This document shows positions 17,323 to 25,952 of a stretch of 64,000 bases of DNA, piece by piece. Under the pieces are notes generated by a model. The model saw only the letters and a list, made by a program, of their open reading frames with translations. It was not told the DNA's origin and ran no database searches. Origin of the DNA: Amycolatopsis azurea DSM 43854. Its GTDB lineage: Bacteria; Actinomycetota; Actinomycetes; Mycobacteriales; Pseudonocardiaceae. Where the stretch lies: NCBI RefSeq assembly GCF_001995215.1, contig NZ_MUXN01000020.1, forward strand, positions 213,316-277,315. Direction: 5' to 3'. Both the position numbers and the translations under genes were made by a program. How positions within the stretch are numbered: position 1 is the stretch's first letter; each line of letters begins with the position of its first letter.

Positions 17323-19960
17323 ATGACAGACCAGAAGTACGCGGTTTCCGGCCATCCAGGGCTCGAACAGGCCGCTCGGCGGATCGCCGACCGATCCTGC
17401 GCCGCGGTCTCGTTCGACATCTTCGACACGATCCTCTGGCGGCGGACCCCGCGGCCGGCGGATGTGTTCGGCTTGGTGGCCGCCCGCCTCCGGAAGGCGG
17501 GGAAATGTCCGGAATGGATCTCGGACGCCGATTTCCGCCGGATGCGTGTCAAGGCGGAAAGGATCTCGCGGACGGGGGGAGGAGGCGCTCGGAAGCGAGG
17601 TTTCGCTCTTCGGCATCTGGCGGGCGATGCCGCTTTCGCTGTTCCCCGACGCCACTCTCGACGAACTCGTGCGTGCCGAGGTCGACGCGGAGCGTGAGCT
17701 GACCGAGGTCGATCTCGACATCGCCGAGCTCATCCGGCTGGCGAAGGACAACGACCTCCCGGTCGTCCTGGTCTCCGACACCTACTTCACCGAAGAGCAG
17801 CTGGGGCACCTGCTGGACCGGCCCGAGCTGGAGGCACTCAAGGACGCCCGGATCTTCCGGTCCCACGAGCACGGGCTGGACAAGGCGTCCGGGCTGTGGG
17901 ACATCGTCCTGTCGGATCTCGGCCGCAGGCCGGAGCAACTGCTCCACATCGGTGACAACCCGGTCGCCGACGTCGAGATCCCGGGTGAGCTCGGGATCCG
18001 GACGGTGCACTACGAGCGGGCCGACGAGGCTTTGGTGGAGCTGCTCGAGCGCGAAGGGGAGCCGCAGGACCCGTTCGGGCCGTACTCCCCGGACCTCGAC
18101 CCGGTCGACGGCGACTTCGGGCTCACCAGCCTCCGCGCGAAGACCCTGAAGGCCCACGCGCCCAGCGGACCTTCGGCGACCCGGTTCGCCTGGCGGTACG
18201 GGGCCGCGGTCATCGGCCCGGTGATGACCGGGTTCGCGGAGTGGGTCGCCCGTAAGGCCCATGAAGCCGGTACGCCGGTCGTGTGGTGCCCCATGCGGGA
18301 AGGCGAACTGCTGGCCGAACTGGTCGAGAGCGCCGCCCGGGCGCGAGGCTGGGACGTCAAGGCCAAACCGGTGTGGCTGTCCCGGCAGGTCACCTCGATC
18401 GCCGCGCTGGACAGCGCCGACCGGCACTCGATCCACGAGTTCGTCCGGAAACGCCATCAGCTGACCGTGCGGCAGCTGCTGGAGATGCTGCACCTGAGGG
18501 TCGGTGAGGTACCGCATCTCGCGCAGGACCTCGACACCGTCCTGGACAACGACGAGATCGTCGGCCGCCTCGCCGTCGCGCTGACCGAAACCCCACACCT
18601 GGTCAACCGCCTCGCCGTCACCGCGACGGCCGCGCGGGAGCGGCTGATCCGCTCGCTGCGCGAGGTCGGGGCCCTCGACCGGCCGGACCTCACCCTCGTG
18701 GACCTCGGCTGGGGCGGCACCATCCAGCTCCAGCTCGCCAGGGTGCTGCGGCTGGCCGGGATCGACATCGCTCCCGCGGGCCTCTACCTGGCCACCGACA
18801 ACAGGTCGGAGCGGGTGCTGCTCGCGGGTCTGCGCGCGGAAGGCTACCTCGGTCAGGCGGGACATCCGCTGGAGACCGTCGGGGCGATCGTGCGCAGCCC
18901 GGAGGTGCTCGAGCAGTCGGTGAACGCGCTGTGCGGCTCGCTCATCGACTTCGCGGACGACGGGACGCCGGTGCTTGGCGTAGCCGCCGGAAGCGACGCG
19001 CAGAACGCCGAGCGCTCCGCCATCCACGACGGCATCCGGGCCTTCCAGAGCCAGTGGAACCGCTACGTGACCGCGTCGGACGGGTCCTGGCCGATCCTGA
19101 CCGGCATCGGCCGCGACAGGCTGGCGAACATCCTGGTCTCCGCGCTGAAGCTGCCGACCGCCGAAGAGGCGTCGGTGTTCGGGAACTGGGAGCACGAGGA
19201 CAATTTCGGCTCCGAAATGGTCACCCGTGTCCTGCCGGAGGACCTCGTCCCGGCGGTGCCGTACCTGTCGCCGAGCGACCTCGACGACCTGGGGATGCGG
19301 GACTCGTTCTGGCCCGCCCTCCTCGCGGCGTCCGACCCGCATCTGGGCGCGGCCGCCCGCGCGGTGCGCGCCGGGGTGATCGACCCGGCGATGTTCGAAC
19401 CGGCGGGTGAGCCTTCCGCGACTTCGGTGCGGTACCGCACCACCGAGGGCGAGTGGTTCGACGGCGCCGACCGCCGCGTGCGGATCAACCACAACGGGCT
19501 GTCGTTCGCGCGGATGGACGTCGAGGCGTCCGACATCGAGGAGATCGCGCTGGCGGTGCCGGGCAGGCCCGCTCTCGTGCGCGTCGACTGGATCGAGGCG
19601 AGGGTCATCGCGGGCGGACGGCCCCAGACGCTGCGCTGGACCACTCCCGAGGACTTCGCCCGGGTGCACTACGAGGACTGCACCTGGCTCGGCGCGAACA
19701 TGGTCGAGTTCCACTCGCCGCTCGCCGCGATCTGGCTGCCGCTGGCGGCCCGCGCCGGTGCTCCGGTGAGTTCGTTCCAGCTGACCGTCGCGTTCGCTAT
19801 GCTTCCGCGGTCCCGCTCCGGGCTCGGGCACCGCATGCCCGCCGCCGGCCGCACCCAGCGGTTGTCGGCGAAGGTGCGTGACGAGCTGCGTGAGCACGGC
19901 CCGACCGGTCTCGCCGTAGGTGCCGCCAGGATCGCGGTGAGGAAGCTGAGGAATAGGTGA
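17323..19960 (+). CDS. HAD-superfamily hydrolase (COG5610-like), frameshifted near its N-terminus
   Basis: Two reading frames together encode one protein of about 878 residues. Frame 1 from ATG 17323 carries HAD motif I (SFDIFDTILW, nucleophile Asp32). The remaining HAD motifs, VVLVSDTYF and LLHIGDNPVADVEIP, lie in the next frame, which stays open to 19960. The frames must be joined near a run of six G at 17574-17579; dropping one G gives TGEEALGSEV and a continuous protein. About 650 C-terminal residues of unknown fold follow the HAD domain, as in large HAD proteins of surface-polysaccharide loci. The cause is either a sequencing error or a real inactivation. The stop overlaps the methyltransferase start (GTGA). 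Confidence 0.75.
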
Positions 19961-20901
19961 CGGATTTCGACTTCGGCACCAGGGAAGACCCGCACGCGCA
20001 GACGAGGGCGGCCAGGAACGCGCCGGTCCTGCTGCACTCCATGTCGGTCTTCCGGGAGATCTTCGAGCTCATCTTCGCGCGGCGGAAAATCCGCACGGTC
20101 GTGGAGATCGGCGTCGAGTCCGGCCAGGTCAGCGGGATCTACGCGGAACTCGGCGCCTCGGAGGTCTACTGTGTCGATCCCGCGCCCACCGAACGGGTGC
20201 GGAAGACGGTCGAGGCCCATGACGCGCTGCGTCTGGTCACCGTGCCGTCGCCCGAAGTCCTGCCGCAGCTGCCGGTCGCCGATCTCTACGTCCTCGACGG
20301 CGATCACAACTACGCCGTGGTCGAGAAGGAACTGGCCTGGATCCTGGAGCACGCCCCGGACGCCGTCGTCGCGATGCACGACGTCCTCTGGCCGTGGGGA
20401 AGGCGGGATCTGTACTACGAACCGTCCGCGCTGGCCGAGTCGGACCGGCATCCGGTGAGCGAAGACGGGCCGACGGTCTGGCACGACGATCTCACCCCGG
20501 CGGGCTTCGTCGGATTGGGCGCCTTCACCGTCGCCGAGCACGCCGGTGGCGAGCGGAACGGCGTCTTGACGGCCGTCGAAGACGCGCTGGCCGCGCATCC
20601 GGAATGGCGGTTCGAACTCGTCCCCGCCGTTTTCGGGATGGGCATCCTGTACCGGACGGATCGCGATACCGACGAAGGGCTGCAGCGCGCGCTGCGGCCG
20701 TTCACGTCGTCGAACCTGCTGGCCGCGCTGGAGAACAACCGGATCGCGTTGTACACCAGGGTGCTGCAGATGCAGTTCGAGGCGGCGGGGCAGGCGGGGC
20801 ACCTCGACCACCTGGCGGAGACCGTCGCCGCGCAGAAGCGCGAGATCGACCGTCTCACCGCGGAACTGCACCGGGCGTGGGCGGTACTGCGGTCCAGCTG
20901 A
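19957..20901 (+). CDS. Class I SAM-dependent methyltransferase-like protein
   Basis: 314 residues. The Rossmann motif I is TVVEIGVESGQVSGIYAE, the acidic residue of motif II is in VYCVDPAP, and LYVLDGDHNYAVVEKEL with MHDVLWP fits the Methyltransf_24 family. The last 35 residues form a predicted short coiled coil (AAQKREIDRLTAELHRA). It starts at a GTG overlapping the HAD gene by 4 bp, so the two act together, possibly in modifying a glycan or surface molecule; this role is inferred from context only. Confidence 0.8.
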   Translation: MTDFDFGTREDPHAQTRAARNAPVLLHSMSVFREIFELIFARRKIRTVVEIGVESGQVSGIYAELGASEVYCVDPAPTERVRKTVEAHDALRLVTVPSPEVLPQLPVADLYVLDGDHNYAVVEKELAWILEHAPDAVVAMHDVLWPWGRRDLYYEPSALAESDRHPVSEDGPTVWHDDLTPAGFVGLGAFTVAEHAGGERNGVLTAVEDALAAHPEWRFELVPAVFGMGILYRTDRDTDEGLQRALRPFTSSNLLAALENNRIALYTRVLQMQFEAAGQAGHLDHLAETVAAQKREIDRLTAELHRAWAVLRSS

Positions 20902-20906
20902 CGCTC

Positions 20907-20950
20907 TCGTGAGTGGTGAGGACGGTTCTGACCGTCCTCACCACTCACGA
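20907..20950. terminator. Perfect 20-bp hairpin between convergent genes
   Basis: The two arms at 20907-20926 and 20931-20950 are perfect 20-bp complements around a TCTG loop. It lies between the stop codons of the methyltransferase and the S10 peptidase and should end transcription from both sides. No T-tract follows. Confidence 0.8.
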
Positions 20951-20955
20951 GCCGC

Positions 20956-22461
20956 TCAGTCGGCGGTGGCCGCCTTGATGAACTTCGCGAGGTCCTTCGC
21001 CTGCCGTACCCGCGTCTCCTCGTGCACGTACATCATGTGCCCGGCCGGGTAGTACGCCGTGTCGATGTTCTCCCGCAGCTCCTCGGGGATCTGAAGCCGC
21101 GCGAGAACATGCTCCGAAGCGAAGTACGGCGTCGCGCCGTCGTAGTGACCGAAGGCGACGTGCACCCGGAGATGCGGATTCGCCCGCATCGCGGAAGCGA
21201 GTGAGTCCACAGAGGACACCGACCGGCCCTCGAAGTCGGAGTACGACCAGGCTTTGAAGACCTCCGTCGAGAGGATCTCGTACGGCAGGTCGTTCTCGTA
21301 GCCGAGTTCGTCGCGCACGTAGTGGTTGAGCCCGCCCGTGTAGGCGCCGATGATCCGCGAGATCGACGGGTCGTCGCTCATGTGCTCGCGGCCGCCGTCG
21401 GGCTCCCACGTGGTGAACCGGCCGTCCATCCGGCCGACGACGAGACCCTTGTCCCGCAACAGCTCGGTGAAGTACCGGACGTGCTCGATCCGCAGGTTGA
21501 CCCGGTCCACATAGGACTCGCTCAGTCCAGTCAGGGAAGCGAGGGTCGCCACCGCCTCGGCGCGGTCCTGTGTGGACAGACGGGCGCCGCGCGCGAGGGC
21601 CCAGGGGAGCTCCTTGGCCGCGAAGTCCTCCGCGTCCGCGAGGACGTCGTCGAGCGGACGGTCGCCGTGCAGGCCGTGGTAGTGCGCGATGGCCGCGTAC
21701 GTCGGCACGTAGAGCGAGTACGGCAGGTCGTTGCCCTCGGTGAACCGCAGCGTGCCCAGGTCCAGCACCGAGGAGATCAGCAGGAGCCCGTTCAGGTACA
21801 TCCCGTGACGCTCTTGCAGATGCGACGCCAGCCCGGCCGCGCGGAGCGTGCCGTAGGACTCGCCGGCGAGGAACTTCGGCGAGAGCCAGCGCTTTTCCCG
21901 GGACACCCACAGCCGGATGACCTCGCCGATGGACTCGATGTCGGCGGCGAACCCGTGGTAGTCCTTGGCCTTCTCGCCGTCCACGGCGCGCGAGTAGCCG
22001 GTCGACACTGGGTCGATGAACACCAGGTCGCTGTGCGCCAGCAGGGTTTCCTGGTTGTCGGTCAGCCCGTAGGGCGGCGCGACCGGGTCGTCGACGTCGC
22101 CGGACAGCACGCGGCGCGGGCCGAGCAGGCCCATGTGCAGCCAGACGCTCGCCGAACCGGGCCCGCCGTTGAACGCGAAGGTCACCGGGCGCTTGCCGGG
22201 TTCCGCGTCGTCGAGCGTGTAGGCGGTCACGAACACCTCGGCCTTGGCCTTGTGGCCTTCGGACTTCCCGTCGGTGACGACCTCCTTCCGCAGCACGAGC
22301 CGCCCGGTCCGGGCGGTGTAGGCGAGCTTGCGCCGCTTGAGCGTCAGCGTGTGCTTCGTGGTGACCAGGTCGTCGGTCGGCTCGACCTTGGTTTCCGCCG
22401 ACGGGGTGTCCTTCTCGTCGGCGGCCTTCGCGGTGTTCGATTCGGAATTGGTGTCCGGCAT
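20956..22461 (-). CDS. S10-family serine carboxypeptidase-like protein
   Basis: 501 residues. The catalytic serine is in GESYGT, the aspartate in HVAFGHYDGATPYF and the histidine in YPAGHMMYV. The oxyanion-region signature FAFNGGPGSASVWLHMG is also present. No signal peptide is seen; the first 45 residues are acidic and lysine-rich, so it is probably cytoplasmic. It would remove C-terminal residues from peptides. It is divergent from the endonuclease V gene, with only 28 bp between start codons. Confidence 0.9.
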   Translation of the reverse strand: MPDTNSESNTAKAADEKDTPSAETKVEPTDDLVTTKHTLTLKRRKLAYTARTGRLVLRKEVVTDGKSEGHKAKAEVFVTAYTLDDAEPGKRPVTFAFNGGPGSASVWLHMGLLGPRRVLSGDVDDPVAPPYGLTDNQETLLAHSDLVFIDPVSTGYSRAVDGEKAKDYHGFAADIESIGEVIRLWVSREKRWLSPKFLAGESYGTLRAAGLASHLQERHGMYLNGLLLISSVLDLGTLRFTEGNDLPYSLYVPTYAAIAHYHGLHGDRPLDDVLADAEDFAAKELPWALARGARLSTQDRAEAVATLASLTGLSESYVDRVNLRIEHVRYFTELLRDKGLVVGRMDGRFTTWEPDGGREHMSDDPSISRIIGAYTGGLNHYVRDELGYENDLPYEILSTEVFKAWSYSDFEGRSVSSVDSLASAMRANPHLRVHVAFGHYDGATPYFASEHVLARLQIPEELRENIDTAYYPAGHMMYVHEETRVRQAKDLAKFIKAATAD

Positions 22462-22489
22462 GCTCCCAACTTACTGGCAGTCTGTACCG

Positions 22490-23170
22490 GTGGACATCGT
22501 CACGGCGCATGATCGCCCGAACACGCCCGGCCAGGCGATCGAGATCCAGGAAACCCTGCGTGGCCTGGTTGATCCCGAGGATCGCTGTCCACAAGAGATC
22601 GCCACGGTCACCGGCCTGGACGTCGCCTACGACGAGGGCAGCGGCCTGATCGCCGCCGCCGCTGTCACGCTCGAAATCGCCGGATTCCGTGTCGTGGAAA
22701 AGCGCACCGTCGTTTCCGAGGTCTCGTTCCCGTATGAACCGGGCCTTTTCGCCTTCCGTGAGCTGCCTCCGCTTCTCGACGCCCTCCGCGCGCTCGATCA
22801 CGTCCCGGATCTCCTGGTCTGCGACGGGCACGGGCTGGCGCACCCGCGCAGGTTCGGCCTGGCGTGCCACGTCGGGGTGGTCACCGGTCTGCCGTCCATC
22901 GGGGTGGGCAAGACCCGGTTCATCGGCGAGCACGACGAGCCCGGCGCGGAACGCGGCTCGCGGGCGCCGCTGCTGGACGACGGCGAGGTCATCGGTGCGG
23001 TCTTGCGTACCCAGGGCGGCGTGAAACCCGTTTACGTCTCCGTCGGCCACAAGATCTCGCTGGACAACGCGTGCCGCCAGGTGCTGCGGCTGTGCCCCGC
23101 GTTCCGGCAGCCGGAGACGACCCGGCACGCCGATCGCCTCTGCCGCGACGCGTTGAAGGAGGCGCTATGA
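22490..23170 (+). CDS. nfi: Endonuclease V (deoxyinosine 3' endonuclease)
   Basis: 226 residues from GTG at 22490; an upstream extension would overlap the divergent peptidase gene. Family motifs are TGLDVAYD (metal-binding Asp), YEPGLFAFRELPPLL and the hallmark DGHGLAHPRRFGLACHVG. It cleaves one bond 3' of hypoxanthine and other deaminated bases in DNA. The stop overlaps the start of the uracil-DNA glycosylase gene (ATGA), so the two repair enzymes are coupled. Confidence 0.95.
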   Translation: MDIVTAHDRPNTPGQAIEIQETLRGLVDPEDRCPQEIATVTGLDVAYDEGSGLIAAAAVTLEIAGFRVVEKRTVVSEVSFPYEPGLFAFRELPPLLDALRALDHVPDLLVCDGHGLAHPRRFGLACHVGVVTGLPSIGVGKTRFIGEHDEPGAERGSRAPLLDDGEVIGAVLRTQGGVKPVYVSVGHKISLDNACRQVLRLCPAFRQPETTRHADRLCRDALKEAL

Positions 23171-23859
23171 AGTTCCGTTCTCTCGCCGAACTCGACGCCG
23201 AAGTCGTCGATTGCCGGGCCTGCCCGCGGCTGGTCGCGTGGCGCGAGGAGATCGCCCAGGTCAAACGCGCGGCCTTCGCCGGCGAGACCTATTGGGCCCG
23301 GCCGGTGCCCGGATTCGGCCCGCCCGACGCGTCGCTCGCCATCGTCGGCCTGGCTCCTTCGGCACACGGCGCGAACCGGACCGGACGGATGTTCACCGGC
23401 GACCCCTCCGGTGACGTCCTGTTCAAGGCGCTTCACCGGATCGGTGTCGCTTCACAGCCGACGTCGACCCATATCGGTGACGGTCTCGAACTGCGGGGGA
23501 CCCGGATGGTCGCCCCGGTGAGATGCGCGCCACCCGCCAACAAGCCCTTACCTGAGGAACGGGACACCTGCCGATCCTGGCTCGCGGCCGAACTCGGGTT
23601 GCTGAAGCCGACACTGAAGGCCGTCGTGGTGCTCGGCGCGTTCGGTTGGCAAGCACTGCTGCCGGTGCTCGCCGAGACGGGCTGGCCGGTGCCCGCGCCA
23701 CGCCCGAAATTCGGTCACGGGGCCGAGGTGGGACTCGGCGACCTGCGCCTTTTCGGCTGTTACCACGTGTCGCAGCGCAATGTCCAGACCGGCAGGCTGA
23801 CGCTTGACATGGTGTGCGACGTCCTGGCCTCCGCGACCTCGGTGGCCGGGCTGAACTGA
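23167..23859 (+). CDS. Uracil-DNA glycosylase, iron-sulfur type (family 5-like)
   Basis: 230 residues. Motif A is GLAPSAHGANRTGR (61-74), where Ala replaces the catalytic acid seen in other UDG families, as in family 5 (UdgB). Four cysteines, 16, 19, 120 and 135, sit where the [4Fe-4S] cluster ligands belong. The C-terminal motif is CYHVSQRNVQTGRL. It removes uracil and other deaminated bases from DNA. It overlaps endonuclease V by 4 bp, making a two-gene repair operon for deaminated bases. Confidence 0.92.
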   Translation: MKFRSLAELDAEVVDCRACPRLVAWREEIAQVKRAAFAGETYWARPVPGFGPPDASLAIVGLAPSAHGANRTGRMFTGDPSGDVLFKALHRIGVASQPTSTHIGDGLELRGTRMVAPVRCAPPANKPLPEERDTCRSWLAAELGLLKPTLKAVVVLGAFGWQALLPVLAETGWPVPAPRPKFGHGAEVGLGDLRLFGCYHVSQRNVQTGRLTLDMVCDVLASATSVAGLN

Positions 23860-23943
23860 ATCGGTGCGGAAACCGTGGCGACGCTGGTCACAGCGGGATG
23901 GGGTACACGAGCGATCTCAGCTGATGGGTGCGACTATAGAAAT

Positions 23944-25272
23944 ATGGCTGGTGTTAAGTCGGAACCGACACGGATCCTCGTCCTTGGTGGTGGGTACGTC
24001 GGGCTCTACACGGCGTACGGGCTGCAGAAGATGCTCCGGGCCAACGAAGCGTCCGTGACGGTCGTTGATCCGCAGCCGCACATGACCTATGCCCCCTTCC
24101 TGCCCGAGGCGGCGGCCGGTGCGATCGAACCGCGGCACGTGGTCGTGCCGCTGAGGCGCGTGCTCAAGCGCTGCCACGTGCTCACCGCGCGCGTGACGAA
24201 GATCGAGCACGAGCGCAAGGCCGTGACGGTCGAGGCCGCCGACGGGCACGTCGAGCAGCTGAACTACGACGTCCTCGTGGTCGCGCTCGGCGCCGTGGCG
24301 CGCATCCTGCCGATCCCGGGCCTGGTCGAGGAAGGCATCGCCTTCAAGACCATCGGCGAGGCGATCTACCTGCGCAACCACGTCATGACGAAGCTGGACG
24401 AGGCTGCCAGCACGCTCGACCCCGAGCAGCGCAAGCGCCTACTGACGTTCACCGTCGTCGGCGGCGGGTTCGCCGGTATCGAGGCGCTCGCCGAACTCGA
24501 GGACATGACCCGCTTCGCGGTGGAGAACTACTACCCGAACCTCAAGGTCGAGGACATCCGCTGGGTGCTCGTCGAGGCGGCCGGGCGGATCCTCCCCGAG
24601 GTGCGCGAGACGCTCGGTGTGTACACCGTCGAGCAGCTCGAAAAGCGCGGCATCGAAGTCTATTTGTCGACAGCGGCGAAGTCGTTCGAGAACGGGCACG
24701 TCGTGCTCTCGGACGGCACCGAGTTCGACACCGACACGATCATCTGGACCGCCGGCGTGAAGGCGAACCCGGTGCTCGCCAGCTCGGACCTGCCGCTGGA
24801 CAAGCGCGGCCGCGTCGAGGCCACCGCCGCGATGCAGGTCGTCGGGCACCCCGACGTCTGGACCGCCGGTGACAACGCCGCCGTGCCGGACCTGTCGCGT
24901 ACCGAGCAGGACCCGACCGCGACCTGCCCGCCGAACGCGCAGCACGCCGTCCGTCAGGCGCGCCTGCTGTCGAAGAACATCATCAAGGTGATCCGCGGCG
25001 GCAAGCCGAAGGACTACTACCACAAGAACCTGGGCGCGGTGGCCAGCCTCGGCCTGCACAAGGGTGTCGCCGACGCGCTGAACCTGAAGATCAAGGGCTT
25101 CCCGGCCTGGCTCTTCCACCGCGCGTACCACCTCAAGGCGATGCCGACGTGGAACCGCAAGATCCGCATCCTGTTCGACTGGATGCTCGGTGGCCTGTTC
25201 CGGCGCGAGGTCATCTCGCTCGGCCAGATCAACAACCCGCGCGAGGAGTTCGACAGGCTGTCGAAGTCCTGA
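23944..25272 (+). CDS. ndh: Type II NADH dehydrogenase-like FAD oxidoreductase
   Basis: 442 residues from ATG 23944. Two dinucleotide motifs are present: ILVLGGGYVGLYTA near residue 11 for FAD and FTVVGGGFAGIEALAE for NAD(P)H. The PDVWTAGDNAAVPD segment and the C-terminal amphipathic/hydrophobic tail are typical of NDH-2, which passes electrons from NADH to quinone at the inner face of the membrane. The ribosome site is weak. A strong hairpin follows the stop codon. Confidence 0.87.
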   Translation: MAGVKSEPTRILVLGGGYVGLYTAYGLQKMLRANEASVTVVDPQPHMTYAPFLPEAAAGAIEPRHVVVPLRRVLKRCHVLTARVTKIEHERKAVTVEAADGHVEQLNYDVLVVALGAVARILPIPGLVEEGIAFKTIGEAIYLRNHVMTKLDEAASTLDPEQRKRLLTFTVVGGGFAGIEALAELEDMTRFAVENYYPNLKVEDIRWVLVEAAGRILPEVRETLGVYTVEQLEKRGIEVYLSTAAKSFENGHVVLSDGTEFDTDTIIWTAGVKANPVLASSDLPLDKRGRVEATAAMQVVGHPDVWTAGDNAAVPDLSRTEQDPTATCPPNAQHAVRQARLLSKNIIKVIRGGKPKDYYHKNLGAVASLGLHKGVADALNLKIKGFPAWLFHRAYHLKAMPTWNRKIRILFDWMLGGLFRREVISLGQINNPREEFDRLSKS

Positions 25273-25282
25273 GGCGGTAGCT

Positions 25283-25333
25283 CCGTGAAGGCCTCCTTCC
25301 CTACTTTCAGCGTGGGGAAGGAGGCCTTCACGG
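25283..25333. terminator. 19-bp hairpin, GTGAAGGCCTCC repeat family
   Basis: Perfect 19-bp arms at 25283-25301 and 25315-25333 enclose a 13-nt loop, 10 bp after the ndh stop codon. The core GTGAAGGCCTCCTTC recurs at 43486-43526 in degenerate form and in part at 63981-64000, so this is both a terminator candidate and a dispersed repeat. Confidence 0.75.
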
Positions 25334-25349
25334 CGTTTAGGGTGTTTCG

Positions 25350-25841
25350 GTGCAGGCATTCCGGAGGTCCGTACCCGCTGTTCCGCTCGCCACCGGCCTG
25401 ACCCCGGCCGAATTGGCGAAACACGTCTTGGACCGGATCGAGCGCGACAACGCGCACGCCCGTTCCCGGAAGAAGCGCTTCCGCTGGCGCGCCGTGTCGA
25501 TCAGGCTTCTGCTGCTCGCGCTGTCGGCGATGTCCACGATCATCCTCGGATTGCAGAACCTCAACGGCTGGACCGGTGTCGCGTTCGCGCTCGTGGCCGT
25601 GACGACCGTGATCGGCGCGCTCGAACCCTTCTTCGCCTGGCGTTCCCTGTGGGTCCTGATGGAAGAGGTTCAATTCCGGCTCTACCGGTTGCGCGACGAA
25701 CTCAGCTTCTACATCGCGTCGACCCCGCCTGAGCAGGTCGATCCCCAGCTGATCACCGAGAAGTTCGAGGAGTACCAGGCCGTCTGGAACGAACTCGGGC
25801 TTCGCTGGCTCGAATATCGGCGTACTGAAGCGGCGGGCTGA
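25350..25841 (+). CDS. DUF4231/SLATT-like two-TM protein
   Basis: 163 residues. Two adjacent membrane helices (about 50-68 and 77-95) follow a basic N-terminal helix rich in Arg/Lys; a long amphipathic C-terminal region follows (QFRLYRLRDELSFYI). This layout resembles DUF4231 proteins, which belong to the wider SLATT membrane group, some of which serve as pore-forming effectors. The assignment rests on architecture, not on a sequence search. It starts at GTG and ends 24 bp before the tRNA gene that the integrated element uses. Confidence 0.6.
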   Translation: MQAFRRSVPAVPLATGLTPAELAKHVLDRIERDNAHARSRKKRFRWRAVSIRLLLLALSAMSTIILGLQNLNGWTGVAFALVAVTTVIGALEPFFAWRSLWVLMEEVQFRLYRLRDELSFYIASTPPEQVDPQLITEKFEEYQAVWNELGLRWLEYRRTEAAG

Positions 25842-25865
25842 GAGCCATCGCCTAGGCTTGCCTGT

Positions 25866-25942
25866 GCCCCGGTAGCCCAACTGGCAGAGGCAGTCGACTT
25901 AAAATCGACACAGTGCGGGTTCGATCCCCGTCCGGGGCACCA
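25866..25942 (+). tRNA. tRNA with UAA anticodon, class I fold (Leu by codon table)
   Basis: A full cloverleaf is visible: 7-bp acceptor stem (GCCCCGG/CCGGGGC), a 3-bp D stem, anticodon stem GTCGA/TCGAC with loop CTTAAAA, a T stem with loop TTCGATC, discriminator A and encoded CCA. The anticodon is TAA at 25900-25902, reading UUA. The variable loop is only five bases, whereas bacterial leucine tRNAs have a long variable arm, so its amino-acid identity is uncertain. Its 3' half is the attL core of the integrated element and stays intact. Confidence 0.85.
25901..25940 (+). repeat. attL core of the AICE (inside tRNA)
   Basis: Forty bases from the anticodon loop to the first C of the CCA end are identical to 37451-37490. 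The integrase gene begins about 10 bp to the right, on the minus strand. Confidence 0.92.
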
Positions 25943-25952
25943 TTCGCCCAGG

